DNA of 55,240 bases from a bacterium 1XD21-70 (GTDB lineage Bacteria > Bacillota > Clostridia > Lachnospirales > Lachnospiraceae): NCBI GenBank assembly GCA_003669055.1, contig RAYB01000036.1, positions 1-55,240 of the forward strand, in the 5' to 3' direction. The translations under genes were made by a program, and so were the position numbers. A model generated the notes under the pieces. That model was not told the origin of the DNA, ran no database searches, and was given only the letters and a program-made list of their open reading frames with translations. Shown here in pieces: positions 25,485 through 33,986 of this stretch (the first letter of the stretch is position 1; the number at the start of each line of letters is the position of its first letter).

Positions 25485-26323
25485 CATTCGATCACAATAG
25501 AGGCATCTCCGCCGGAGGAAGAGGAATCCGGTGCCCCCTCCGGGGAACTGTCTCCGCCCCCTTCCACGGGAGCCTCTTCCATGGGCTGTTCCCCGGAGGG
25601 ATCCGGGACGCCCTCGGCACCGTCGTCGGCCTCAAGCACGTCTAAGTTCCCCTCTTTGTGGGTGCTGAAAGTCTTCTGGGCTTCATTGCCGGCCTTGTCC
25701 TGTATGTAGACATGAAGCCCGTTCAGATCCATCTCAAACTTTAATTCATAGTCAATGGTGTTGTCGGCAGTGTTCTCCATGCGCTCGGTTGACAGCGGGC
25801 GGACCTGCTGGCCGGCGGAGTCAATGGCGTAGATGCTGTCAGGGTTGACAAGCGACTGGCTGTCACTGACCCGCAAGGTTATGATCCCATCCTCAAGGGT
25901 GGCGTTTTCAAAGGAAGGCGGGTTGTCGTCTAGGATGTTGACATGCCTGAAAATCGTGGAGGACATCCCGTTTATGCCGACTACCGTGGCCTCCAGTACG
26001 CCGTTGCGGGTTACGGGCACGGTGTAGGAACGCCGCTTGCCTTTGGTCAGTTCCAGTTCTTCCCCATCCATATTGACAGCCATGGACTTGATGGGGATCC
26101 AGGATTCGACCGTCATCGTGGCTTCGGAAGACAGGTAATCATTGGTATCATGGACTTCCAGGGTGATGTCAGGGGTGGAAGTGACACAGTAGAACAAGAT
26201 GCTGTTAAACACGATAAAGGGCAATATATAGAAAAGCAGCAGTTCCGGCATGCCGCCGGATATTTTTTTCTGGTTCTTGTGCCTGCCGCCGGAGCGGTAA
26301 GGGGATTTCTGATAGTATTCCAT
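25484..26323 (-). CDS. Membrane-anchored extracytoplasmic protein of unknown function
   Basis: A 279-residue protein. A basic cytoplasmic N-terminus (residues 1-24, Arg/Lys/Gly-rich) leads into one membrane helix (LLLFYILPFIVFNSILFYCV), then a beta-rich extracytoplasmic region resembling Ig-like/Cadherin-type repeats (residues 50-225, with NDYLSSEATMTVESWIPI and LNGLHVYIQDKAGNEAQKTF). A low-complexity acidic Pro/Ser/Gly tail ends the protein. I recognise no enzyme family. The layout suggests a surface-exposed stalk or binding protein. The start follows AAAGGAG. It converges on malQ and is divergent from cysE. Confidence 0.6.
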   Translation of the reverse strand: MEYYQKSPYRSGGRHKNQKKISGGMPELLLFYILPFIVFNSILFYCVTSTPDITLEVHDTNDYLSSEATMTVESWIPIKSMAVNMDGEELELTKGKRRSYTVPVTRNGVLEATVVGINGMSSTIFRHVNILDDNPPSFENATLEDGIITLRVSDSQSLVNPDSIYAIDSAGQQVRPLSTERMENTADNTIDYELKFEMDLNGLHVYIQDKAGNEAQKTFSTHKEGNLDVLEADDGAEGVPDPSGEQPMEEAPVEGGGDSSPEGAPDSSSSGGDASIVIE

Positions 26324-26419
26324 AAAACGTGGGCTCCTTTAAATTTTCTTCACCTTAGCATAGCAGAAATATGATGTTTTTACAAGTGAACTTTTTCTTA
26401 CCATTCTATTTTTGCACAC

Positions 26420-26449
26420 TTGTCAATTCCGTCCCACATATGATATGAT
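26420..26449 (+). promoter_or_regulatory. cysE: Promoter of cysE
   Basis: TTGTCA (26420-26425), an 18-base spacer and TATGAT (26444-26449), 76 bases before the start codon. Confidence 0.5.
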
Positions 26450-26525
26450 AAAGGGCATGTATCCCTTGGAAGGCTGAGGGAACCAAGCAAAAAATGCCCA
26501 GGAAAAGAAAAAGAGGTTGGTAAGG

Positions 26526-27164
26526 ATGATTTTTAAGGATATCTGGCTGGATGTGAAGGCAGTACAGGAGAGGGATCCGGCGGCGAGGAGTGCGCTGGAG
26601 GTGCTTTTGCTCTACCAAGGGGTGCATGCCCTGATCTGGCACCGCTTTGCACACTGGTTTTATAAGCATGGCATGTTTTTCATGGCCAGGCTGATTTCCC
26701 AGATAGCCCGGTTCTGGACATTGATCGAGATCCATCCCGGGGCAGAGCTCGGCCGCGGGATTTTAATTGACCACGGGTGCGGCGTGGTGATCGGTGAGAC
26801 CACGGTGGTAGGGGATAACTGCACCATCTACCAGGGCGTGACCCTGGGGGGCGTGGGGCTGAATAAAGGCAAGCGCCACCCCACCCTGGGGAATAATGTG
26901 ACCGTGGGCGCCGGGGCAAAGATCCTAGGGGCCTTTGAGGTGGGGGATAACTGCACGATTGCGGCAAATGCCGTGCTTTTAAAGCCTCTGGAGAACGATA
27001 CCACGGCGGTGGGGATCCCGGCACGCCCGGTCAAAGTGGGCGGGGTTCCGGTGCCCAAAAAAGAGATCGCCGCTGCCGTGACCATGGAGCAGTATGCGCG
27101 GATGGAGGAGCGGGTGCTGAAGCTGGAGGAGGAACTGGAAGAACTCCGCAAGGGGAAGGGATAA
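26526..27164 (+). CDS. cysE: Serine O-acetyltransferase
   Basis: A 212-residue enzyme that makes O-acetylserine from serine and acetyl-CoA, the first step of cysteine synthesis. An N-terminal helical region (DIWLDVKAVQERDPAARSALEVL) is followed by left-handed hexapeptide repeats with the family blocks EIHPGAELGRGILIDHGCGVVIGETTVVG, YQGVTLGG and KRHPTLGNNVTVGAGAKILG. It belongs to the short Firmicute type. An extra C-terminal coiled coil (ARMEERVLKLEEELEELRKGKG) may support oligomerisation. ATG at 26526 is preferred over the upstream TTG. cysK is not nearby. Confidence 0.93.
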   Translation: MIFKDIWLDVKAVQERDPAARSALEVLLLYQGVHALIWHRFAHWFYKHGMFFMARLISQIARFWTLIEIHPGAELGRGILIDHGCGVVIGETTVVGDNCTIYQGVTLGGVGLNKGKRHPTLGNNVTVGAGAKILGAFEVGDNCTIAANAVLLKPLENDTTAVGIPARPVKVGGVPVPKKEIAAAVTMEQYARMEERVLKLEEELEELRKGKG

Positions 27165-27188
27165 ACGCAAAAGGAAGGCACAGGGAAT

Positions 27189-28046
27189 ATGGAAGATCGC
27201 TGCCGGGAGATTGAGCGCAGTATCATTAAACGGTTCCGCAAGGAAATCTGGCGCCCGTTTGTGCGGGCTTTAAACGAATATGGCATGATAGAGGAGGGCG
27301 ACAACATCGCCGTCTGTATTTCCGGAGGCAAGGATTCCATGCTGCTGGCGAAATGCATGCAGGAGATCCTCCGCCATGGGAAGATGGAATTCGGGTTGAA
27401 ATTCCTGGTGATGGATCCGGGCTACCATCCGGCCAACAGGGCGCTGATAGAAGAAAATGCGGCGCTTATGGGGATCCCCGTCCACATTTTCCGGTCGGAT
27501 ATTTTTGACACCGTGGTGGATGCAGGCGGATCCCCCTGCTACCTCTGTGCGCGGATGCGCCGGGGAAATTTATATGCCAATGCCAGGGATTTGGGGTGCA
27601 ACAAGATTGCCCTGGGGCACCATTTCGATGATGTGATTGAGACGGTCCTGATGAGCATGCTTTACGGCGCGCAGGTCAACACCATGATGCCGAAGCTGCA
27701 CAGCACCAATTTTGAAGGGATGGAACTGATCCGCCCCTTATATCTGGTGAAGGAGGGCGATATCCTGGCGTGGAAGGAGTATAACCACCTGCGCTTTTTG
27801 CAGTGTGCCTGCAGGTTCACGGAGCAGATTGCCAAGGAACATGCCTTAGAGGAGGAGACCCATACCTCCAAACGGCAGGAGATGAAGGCGCTGATTGATT
27901 ATTTCCGGCGGGTCAATCCCCATATCGAGACGAATATTTTTAAGAGCGTGGAGAACGTAAACTTAGATGCCTGCCTCGGCTACGTGAAAGGCGGCGTGCG
28001 GCATCATTTCCTGGACGAATACGGGCAGCAGAAATCACAATCATAA
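27189..28046 (+). CDS. TtcA-like PP-loop ATPase (tRNA 2-thiolation family)
   Basis: A 285-residue N-type ATP pyrophosphatase. The PP-loop CISGGKDSMLLA is at about residues 43-54. A CYLCARMRRG Cys pair at about 117-120 and a further Cys pair (FLQCACRF) at about 199-201 could hold the [4Fe-4S] cluster and accept sulfur, as in TtcA, which converts C32 of tRNA to 2-thiocytidine. GHHFDDVIETVLMSMLYGAQVNTMMPKL is the TtcA-type block. It follows cysE by 24 bases; sulfur assimilation and tRNA thiolation may be co-expressed. An exact tRNA target is not provable. Confidence 0.82.
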   Translation: MEDRCREIERSIIKRFRKEIWRPFVRALNEYGMIEEGDNIAVCISGGKDSMLLAKCMQEILRHGKMEFGLKFLVMDPGYHPANRALIEENAALMGIPVHIFRSDIFDTVVDAGGSPCYLCARMRRGNLYANARDLGCNKIALGHHFDDVIETVLMSMLYGAQVNTMMPKLHSTNFEGMELIRPLYLVKEGDILAWKEYNHLRFLQCACRFTEQIAKEHALEEETHTSKRQEMKALIDYFRRVNPHIETNIFKSVENVNLDACLGYVKGGVRHHFLDEYGQQKSQS

Positions 28047-28069
28047 TTTTGGGGGCATCCACATACACT
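28041..28069 (+). promoter_or_regulatory. Sigma-E-like sporulation promoter of the SPOCS-LysM gene
   Basis: TCATAAT (28041-28047), a 14-base spacer and CATACACT (28062-28069) match the mother-cell sigma-E consensus (KMATATT, N14-16, CATACAMT) closely. The -35 overlaps the stop codon of the preceding gene. The downstream gene is a spore coat/cortex-type protein, as expected for sigma-E. Confidence 0.6.
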
Positions 28070-28112
28070 TTCTATTAAAAAAGGAAAATAGAAAGTAAGG
28101 TGGGTGCTTTTT
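28055..28112 (+). terminator. Terminator-like hairpin ending at the next start codon
   Basis: GCATCCAC (28055-28062) pairs with GTGGGTGC (28100-28107) with one wobble; ACTTTCTATT (28067-28076) pairs with AATAGAAAGT (28087-28096). TTTTT follows, and the ATG of the next gene comes directly after. The 3' arm includes the AAGGTGGG ribosome site. Its 5' arm overlaps the sigma-E-like promoter, so transcripts begun there would lack most of it. Confidence 0.7.
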
Positions 28113-29693
28113 ATGTTGGAACTGGTGAAACAAAACATTCATATGAACCGCTGGAAAAATCAGGTCAGCACGCAGGTGACACTGGATGACGATTTCATTG
28201 TGCCGGATACCATGAGTGACATTGCACAGGTGATCCTTGACACGGCTGAGATCCAGCTGGAGCCGTTAAAGAGCCAGAATGAACGCGTGGTGATCCGGGG
28301 GAAGCTGGATTTCCATGTACTTTACAGGAAGGAAGAGGGCGGGCTGCAGACGTTAGGCGGGCTGATCCCGTTTGAGGAGACGGTCAATGTGCCGGGGCTG
28401 GAAGAAAAGGATTACGTGGGGGTCAGCTGGCAGGTTGAAGACCTGAATGCAGATATCATCAATTCGAGAAAGCTTAGCATCAAAGGGATTGTGACGCTGG
28501 AGGTCAAGGTGGAGGCCTTGTTTGATACCGAAACTGCAGTGGAATTGGGGGCGGTGGAGGATGAAGGGGACGGCATCCCCCAGGTAGAGACATTAAAACG
28601 TACGATTGATGTGGCGGCGATTGTCCTCAGGCGCAAGGATACCCACCGGCTGAAGGAGGAGATCACCCTGTCCGGGACAAAGCCTGCCATTGATAAGATT
28701 TTGTGGTCAGAAATGCGTCTTTCCGGCGTCACTACCCGGCCGCTGGACGGGAAGATCCATCTGGAAGGAAACCTGATGGTTTTTGTGATTTATGAGGGTG
28801 AGGGCGAAAGCGCCATGGTACAGTGGGTGGAGGAAGCCATTCCGTTTTCTGGTGAGGTGGAGATGCAGGGCGCCGTGGAGGAAATGATCCCGGCGATTTC
28901 TGCACGCCTGATACATAAGGGGATTGAAGGAAAGCCGGATTATGACGGCGAGATGCGGGAACTGGATGTGGATGCAGTGATTGAACTGGATATCCGGCTT
29001 TATGAGGAACAGCAGCTGGATATTTTAAGCGATATCTATGCCACGAACCGTGAACTGGAGGTGGATATGGGGGAGGCTTGCTTTGACCATATCCTGACCA
29101 GGAACACGGGGAAATGCAAGATCGCAGAAAAGGTGTCCGTGGGCAGCGGGGTGCGTGCGCTCCAGATCTGCCATAGCAGCGGGGTGGTGAAGCTGGATGA
29201 GGTGGAGGCAAAGGAAAATACGCTGGTTATGGATGGCGCCTTGGAGGTAAGGATTTTGTACCTGACGGATGATGACAGCCGCCCGGTACAGTCGGTGACC
29301 GAACTTCTGCCTTTCCACTATGAGGCGGAGGTGCCGGATATCCGTGAGGACAGTGTCTGGTATCTGGAAACGGATATGGAGCAGCTGACGGCAGCGATGG
29401 TTGGGGGGGACACGGTGGAAGTGAAAGCCGTGATCCTGCTGGATATGCTGGTGCTGCAGCCGGTGCACCAAATGGTGATTAAGCAGGCGGAGACAGCGCC
29501 CCTGGATACGAAGAAGCTGCAGCAGCTGCCGGGGATTGTGGGCTATTTGGTACAGGAGGGGGATTCCCTGTGGGAGATTGCCAAGAAATTCCACACAACG
29601 GTAGAAAATATCATTACGACCAACAGCCTGGCTTCCGATTCGGTGCGGCCGGGGGACTGTTTGATCCTGGTGAAGGAGATTGTCCGCGCCTAG
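28113..29693 (+). CDS. SPOCS (DUF3794) and LysM domain spore-envelope protein
   Basis: A 526-residue protein with three SPOCS/DUF3794 modules (roughly residues 30-130, 185-285 and 330-440) and a C-terminal LysM domain (VGYLVQEGDSLWEIAKKFHTT to LILVKEIV, about 475-522) that binds peptidoglycan. DUF3794 plus LysM proteins of Clostridia are spore coat/cortex-associated. There is no signal peptide, as expected for proteins assembled from the mother-cell side. The start at 28113 follows AAGGTGGG; an upstream in-frame GTG lies inside the terminator hairpin. Its TAG stop lies at the edge of a miniature element. Sporulation-specific expression is inferred from the promoter. Confidence 0.88.
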   Translation: MLELVKQNIHMNRWKNQVSTQVTLDDDFIVPDTMSDIAQVILDTAEIQLEPLKSQNERVVIRGKLDFHVLYRKEEGGLQTLGGLIPFEETVNVPGLEEKDYVGVSWQVEDLNADIINSRKLSIKGIVTLEVKVEALFDTETAVELGAVEDEGDGIPQVETLKRTIDVAAIVLRRKDTHRLKEEITLSGTKPAIDKILWSEMRLSGVTTRPLDGKIHLEGNLMVFVIYEGEGESAMVQWVEEAIPFSGEVEMQGAVEEMIPAISARLIHKGIEGKPDYDGEMRELDVDAVIELDIRLYEEQQLDILSDIYATNRELEVDMGEACFDHILTRNTGKCKIAEKVSVGSGVRALQICHSSGVVKLDEVEAKENTLVMDGALEVRILYLTDDDSRPVQSVTELLPFHYEAEVPDIREDSVWYLETDMEQLTAAMVGGDTVEVKAVILLDMLVLQPVHQMVIKQAETAPLDTKKLQQLPGIVGYLVQEGDSLWEIAKKFHTTVENIITTNSLASDSVRPGDCLILVKEIVRA

Positions 29694-29854
29694 TGTACTG
29701 ACACATTTACTTTCAGCCAAATGACGCAGAATGAATTTTCAGTCTGCAAGGCGGCGGAGGGAGGCGATGCAGTGGCATCGTTGACCGACAACAACGCAGC
29801 AGATGGAAATTCAGGCAAGTCATTTGGCGAAATGTAAATGTGTCAGTACACTAG
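29690..29854. mobile_element. IS630-like miniature element (MITE), copy 2
   Basis: A 165-bp element between two CTAG sequences with terminal inverted repeats GTGTACTGACACATTTAC. It is the reverse complement of copy 1 (23586-23774) at very high identity, without the 24-base middle insert. Like copy 1 it sits in the TA of a TAG stop codon, here of the SPOCS-LysM gene, and regenerates TAG. No coding capacity. Confidence 0.85.
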
Positions 29855-29966
29855 TGTCATGACACAGGTAAAAAGTACCAGCAGTACCGGCCGCCTTTTG
29901 GGAAATACTATTTTCGGATATCCGGGAAGCACATTTTCAGCGCAGGCGGTATATACTGTATTATGA

Positions 29967-30012
29967 AACAAAAACATCCGGCAAGGCGCGCCGGTGGCGC
30001 GTTTTGCCGGAT
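29967..30012 (-). terminator. hpf: Terminator downstream of hpf
   Basis: On the minus strand ATCCGGCAAAACGCGCC pairs with GGCGCGCCTTGCCGGAT, followed by GTTTTTGTTTC. It lies about 155 bases beyond the hpf stop codon; the space between holds one short open frame. Confidence 0.85.
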
Positions 30013-30021
30013 TGGCGGTTC

Positions 30022-30159
30022 TCATGTATGCATTTGTACCAGAAGGCAGCCCGCATTCAGCTGGTGCTTCAGATAGATCAGGGAAACCTGGGCGGTATGC
30101 GTGAACTTGCAAGCACGGATGCCGTTTACATAGCCAGCCGCCGCAGCCTTACAGGGCAC
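30022..30159 (-). CDS. Candidate small protein downstream of hpf
   Basis: A 45-codon frame from GTG at 30159, starting with PCKAAAAGYVNGIRACKFTH and ending LNAGCLLVQMHT. It lies between the hpf stop codon (eight bases away) and the hpf terminator, so it would be the second cistron of the hpf transcript. The composition is protein-like, with three Cys, but there is no strong ribosome site, and a conserved structured 3' UTR is an equally good reading. I do not recognise a family. Confidence 0.35.
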   Translation of the reverse strand: MPCKAAAAGYVNGIRACKFTHTAQVSLIYLKHQLNAGCLLVQMHT

Positions 30160-30167
30160 CTGCCGCC

Positions 30168-30695
30168 CTAAAATTCAGGCTCAATCAACCCGTAGGAATG
30201 CCCTTTGCGTTTGTAGACAACATTGACTTCCTCGGTCTCGGAATTGAGGAACACATAGAAGTTGTGGCCCAGCAGTTCCATCTGCACACAAGCTTCTTCG
30301 GGATCCATAGGCTTGATGCCAAAGCGCTTCGTCTTGACGATGCGGATATCTTCCTCGGTGTCGGATTCTTCCTGTATGAAGAAGTCGGAAAACGCCTGTG
30401 CGGCCTGTTTTTTATCAATCAGTTTGTTTTTGTATTTTTTAAGCTGGCGTTCGATGACCTCTTCTACCAGGTCGATCGAGGCATACATGTCGGTGCTGGA
30501 TTCCTCCGCGCGGATGATATTGCCCTTGACAGGGATGGTTACCTCGATTTTCTGCTTATCTTTTTGCACGCTCAGCGTGACGATCACTTCTGTGTCTGGG
30601 TTGAAATAGCGGTCTAGTTTACCGATCTTTTCTTCCACGGCTCTCCTGATTCCCGGGGTCACATTGATGTTTCTTCCTGTAATCGTATAACGCAT
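30168..30695 (-). CDS. hpf: Ribosome hibernation promoting factor, long form
   Basis: A 175-residue long HPF. The N-terminal S30AE/YfiA domain (residues 1-100, MRYTITGRNINVTPGIRRAV and EVIVTLSVQKDKQKIEVTIPV) binds in the 30S decoding region; the C-terminal domain (about 118-175, RIVKTKRFGIKPMDPEEACVQMELLGHNFYVFLN) dimerises and joins two 70S into 100S particles in stationary phase. The start at 30695 has AAAGGAG, and a TTGAAT-N17-TATACT promoter lies upstream. It is divergent from secA, a common arrangement in Clostridia. Confidence 0.95.
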   Translation of the reverse strand: MRYTITGRNINVTPGIRRAVEEKIGKLDRYFNPDTEVIVTLSVQKDKQKIEVTIPVKGNIIRAEESSTDMYASIDLVEEVIERQLKKYKNKLIDKKQAAQAFSDFFIQEESDTEEDIRIVKTKRFGIKPMDPEEACVQMELLGHNFYVFLNSETEEVNVVYKRKGHSYGLIEPEF

Positions 30696-30726
30696 AATCA
30701 TCAACTCCTTTTTTTGAGATAATCCA

Positions 30727-30755
30727 AGTATACCATATATGTTTGGAAAATTCAA
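30727..30755 (-). promoter_or_regulatory. hpf: Promoter of hpf
   Basis: On the minus strand TTGAAT (30755-30750), a 17-base spacer and TATACT (30732-30727), about 32 bases before the start codon. Confidence 0.7.
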
Positions 30756-30955
30756 CGAAAATTCTTCAATTGTTACGACAATTATAAGGCGGCATAAGAG
30801 GGGCATGCCGGCGTTTAGATGGCGGTACAGGCGGCAATTCTCATTCCGTCAGGACTTTATCCGTGCACAGTCTGTCGAAATTGTGAAAGTCAAGTCTTTT
30901 CTTTGGATATTTTGTCATAAAATGGAGATTTATGATAAGTGTACAAAGGAAGGAT

Positions 30956-31000
30956 GGGGGCAGGGAGGCAGGGGGAGGGCAGGGAAGGGTGGAGTTGGGG
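30956..31000 (+). other. G-rich tract with G-quadruplex potential
   Basis: Seven runs of three or more G separated by short purine-rich linkers in 45 bases. The plus strand could fold into one or more G-quadruplexes. It sits between hpf and secA, directly before the DnaA-box cluster. Confidence 0.6.
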
Positions 31001-31002
31001 AA

Positions 31003-31118
31003 TGTGGATAATGTGGATAACTTAGTGCATAACTCGATTTTGGCGAAAACAGGACAAGAATAGGTGTGGATAAAATCCGGGAAGTTGTGCACAGTAAGGA
31101 TGTGGATAATGTGGATAA
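31003..31118 (+). promoter_or_regulatory. Cluster of five perfect DnaA boxes
   Basis: TGTGGATAA, the complement of the consensus DnaA box TTATCCACA, occurs at 31003, 31012, 31065, 31101 and 31110, all in one orientation. Two pairs abut exactly end to end (9-base period). A near-match, AGTGCATAA, lies around 31024-31032, and TTGTGCACA lies at 31085-31093. This is far beyond chance and points to DnaA binding. dnaA and dnaN are not in the window, so this is not a standard oriC. Confidence 0.8.
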
Positions 31119-31229
31119 TACGGTGGGCGAACATAGATTTTGTGCAAATTGACTGGTTGACGATAATGTAGGGCTGCGGAGGGACGGGAGGCTGAAAATT
31201 AAATTTTTGTGAACAAGGGAGGGAAAAAG

Positions 31230-31258
31230 TTGAATAAATTTATGGTTAGTGCTACAAT
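31230..31258 (+). promoter_or_regulatory. secA: Promoter of secA
   Basis: TTGAAT (31230-31235), a 17-base spacer and TACAAT (31253-31258), 77 bases before the secA start and about 110 bases after the last DnaA box. Confidence 0.75.
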
Positions 31259-31335
31259 GTATAAGATTGACTGAAAAAGCGGAATAAAGAGAGAAAGCAT
31301 GATATCTGTGCAGGACGCACAGAATGGAGGAAATG

Positions 31336-33918
31336 ATGAATCTCATAGAGAAAGTGTTTGGTACCCACAGTGAACGGGAACTGAAAATGATCTACCCGGT
31401 GGTGGAGAAGATCGAGAAGATGCGCCCGGAGATGATGGCAAAAAGTGATGAACAGCTGCGCGACCAGACAAGGTTGTTTAAGGAGCGCTTAGCGGCGGGG
31501 GAGACTTTGGATGACATTTTGCCGGAGGCATTCGCCACTGTGCGGGAGGCGGCACGCAGGACCCTGAATATGGAACATTTCCCGGTGCAGCTGATCGGAG
31601 GCATTGTGCTGCACCAGGGGCGGATTGCGGAGATGCGTACCGGTGAAGGAAAGACGCTGGTATCCACAGCCCCGGCCTATCTGAATGCCCTGGCAGGCAA
31701 AGGGGTTCACATCGTTACGGTCAATGACTATTTGGCCAAGCGTGACGCGGAGTGGATGGGGCAGATCCATGAGTTTTTGGGGCTGACCGTGGGCGTGGTG
31801 CTGAACCCCATGACCTCGGAGGAGCGGAAGAAGGCATACAGCTGCGATATCACCTATGTGACGAACAATGAACTTGGTTTTGATTATCTCCGTGACAACA
31901 TGGCGATCTATAAGGAGCAGATGGTGCTGCGGGAACTGGATTATGCCATTATTGACGAGGTGGACTCGGTGCTGATTGACGAGGCACGTACCCCGCTGAT
32001 CATTTCCGGGCAGAGCGGCAAGTCCACCAAGCTGTATGAGGTGTGTGATATCCTGGCCCATCAGCTGGTGCGCGGTGAGGCTTCCGGGGAATTTACCAAG
32101 ATGAATGCCATCATGGGCGAAGACATTGAAGAGACCGGGGATTTTGTGGTCAACGAGAAGGATAAAGTGGTGAACCTGACTGAGGACGGCGTGAAGAAGG
32201 TGGAGGATTTCTTCCACATTGACAACCTGGCCGATCCGGAGAACCTGGAGATCCAGCACAATATCATCCTCGCGCTGCGGGCGAATTATCTGATGTTCCG
32301 TGACAAGGACTATGTGGTGAAGGATGATGAAGTCCTGATTGTGGACGAATTTACGGGACGTATTATGCCGGGGCGGCGTTATTCTGACGGGCTGCACCAG
32401 GCGATAGAAGCGAAGGAGCATGTCAATGTCCGCCGGGAGAGCAAGACCCTGGCAACCATTACGTTCCAGAACTTTTTCAATAAGTTCCGCAAGAAATCGG
32501 GCATGACCGGTACGGCCCTGACTGAGGAGAAGGAGTTCCGCAACACGTATGGCATGGATGCGATTGCCATCCCGACGAATAAGCCGGTAGCGCGTATAGA
32601 CCACGAGGACGCGGTCTATAAGACCAAGAAGGAGAAGTTCAAAGCCGTGGTGGATGAGGTGGCGGAGGCTCACGAGAAGGGGCAGCCGGTGCTGGTGGGT
32701 ACGATCACCATCGAGACGTCAGAGATGCTGAGCAAGATGCTGAACCGGCGGGGGATCCCCCATAAGGTGCTGAATGCCAAGTACCATGAACTGGAGGCGG
32801 AGATTGTGGCAGATGCCGGTATCCATGGCGCGGTTACCATTGCCACCAATATGGCCGGCCGTGGTACGGATATCAAGCTGGACGAGGAATCAAGGGCACT
32901 GGGCGGTCTGCGCATCATCGGTACGGAGCGCCATGAGGCCAGGCGTATCGACAATCAGCTGCGCGGACGTTCCGGGCGCCAGGGCGATCCGGGTGAATCA
33001 CGGTTCTATATCTCGCTGGAGGATGACCTGATGAGGCTGTTCGGCTCCGAGCGGCTGATGGGGATGTTCACTGCGCTGGGAGTGCCGGAAGGGGAACAGA
33101 TCGAGCATAAGATGCTTTCCAATGCCATCGAGAAGGCGCAGATGAAGATTGAGAACAACAACTATGGCATCCGTGAAAACCTGCTCAAATACGACGAGGT
33201 AAACAATGAGCAGCGTGAGATCATCTACGCTGAGCGGCGGAAGGTGCTTGACGGCAACAATATGCGCGACCTGGTTCTCAAGATGGTGACGGATATTGTG
33301 GAGAATGCCGTGGACATGTCCATTTCCGAGGAACAGAACCCGGCGGACTGGGATCTGGGCGAACTGAATTCCCTGCTGCTTCCTATTATTCCCCTGGGCA
33401 AGATCTCGCTTGAGAACCATCCGGTGAGTAAGCGGGACGAACTGAAGCAGAAGCTGAAGGAAGAGGCGATTAAGCTGTATGAGACCAAGGAGGCGGAGTT
33501 TGCGGAGGCGGAGCAGATCCGTGAGATTGAGCGGGTGATCCTCCTTAAGGTCATTGACAATAAGTGGATGAGCCATATTGATGATATGGATCAGCTGCGC
33601 CAGGGGATCGGGCTGCAGGCATATGGCCAGCGTGACCCGGTAGTTGAGTATAAGATGAACGCCTTTGAGATGTTCGAGGCAATGACAGCCGCGATCATGG
33701 AGGAGACTGTGCGTATTCTGTTCCATATCCGCGTGGAGCAGAAGGTGGAGCGCGAGCCGGCTGCGAAGGTGACCGGAACGAACCGGGATACCTCGGCAGT
33801 GCAGGCGCCCAAACGCCGCGAGATCCGCAAGATTTATCCCAACGATCCGTGCCCGTGCGGCAGCGGGAAGAAGTTCAAGCAGTGCTGTGGGCGCAAGCTT
33901 CTGCAGGGGCAGGGCTGA
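31336..33918 (+). CDS. secA: Preprotein translocase ATPase SecA
   Basis: An 860-residue SecA, the motor that pushes secretory proteins through SecYEG. Walker [10 protein letters not shown] (near residue 100), Walker B/DEAD-like [23 protein letters not shown], the arginine-finger region [22 protein letters not shown] and the C-terminal zinc-binding tail [13 protein letters not shown] are intact. Two ATGs stand close together; the second (31336) has proper spacing from GGAGG and gives the common [17 protein letters not shown] start. prfB follows 68 bases later, the usual secA-prfB order of Firmicutes. Upstream DnaA boxes raise the chance of replication-linked control. Confidence 0.98.
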   Translation: MNLIEKVFGTHSERELKMIYPVVEKIEKMRPEMMAKSDEQLRDQTRLFKERLAAGETLDDILPEAFATVREAARRTLNMEHFPVQLIGGIVLHQGRIAEMRTGEGKTLVSTAPAYLNALAGKGVHIVTVNDYLAKRDAEWMGQIHEFLGLTVGVVLNPMTSEERKKAYSCDITYVTNNELGFDYLRDNMAIYKEQMVLRELDYAIIDEVDSVLIDEARTPLIISGQSGKSTKLYEVCDILAHQLVRGEASGEFTKMNAIMGEDIEETGDFVVNEKDKVVNLTEDGVKKVEDFFHIDNLADPENLEIQHNIILALRANYLMFRDKDYVVKDDEVLIVDEFTGRIMPGRRYSDGLHQAIEAKEHVNVRRESKTLATITFQNFFNKFRKKSGMTGTALTEEKEFRNTYGMDAIAIPTNKPVARIDHEDAVYKTKKEKFKAVVDEVAEAHEKGQPVLVGTITIETSEMLSKMLNRRGIPHKVLNAKYHELEAEIVADAGIHGAVTIATNMAGRGTDIKLDEESRALGGLRIIGTERHEARRIDNQLRGRSGRQGDPGESRFYISLEDDLMRLFGSERLMGMFTALGVPEGEQIEHKMLSNAIEKAQMKIENNNYGIRENLLKYDEVNNEQREIIYAERRKVLDGNNMRDLVLKMVTDIVENAVDMSISEEQNPADWDLGELNSLLLPIIPLGKISLENHPVSKRDELKQKLKEEAIKLYETKEAEFAEAEQIREIERVILLKVIDNKWMSHIDDMDQLRQGIGLQAYGQRDPVVEYKMNAFEMFEAMTAAIMEETVRILFHIRVEQKVEREPAAKVTGTNRDTSAVQAPKRREIRKIYPNDPCPCGSGKKFKQCCGRKLLQGQG

Positions 33919-33986
33919 TAATTTTGGGCAGGGAAGGGCGTCCTGCACGGACGGCTGCAAAATAAAAAAAGAAAGTGGGTGACACA

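Noticed and set aside
29843-30112. An 89-codon minus-strand frame running from the small-ORF region into the miniature element.
   Set aside because: It crosses the hpf terminator and ends in the inserted element; no protein-like pattern or ribosome site.
31003-31270. Chromosomal origin oriC.
   Set aside because: dnaA, dnaN, rpmH and other origin neighbours are absent; the region lies in the hpf-secA gap. DnaA binding is still likely.
31489-33960. Long minus-strand frames antisense to secA (394 and 320 codons).
   Set aside because: His/Leu-rich shadow translations; secA is complete with every motif on the plus strand.
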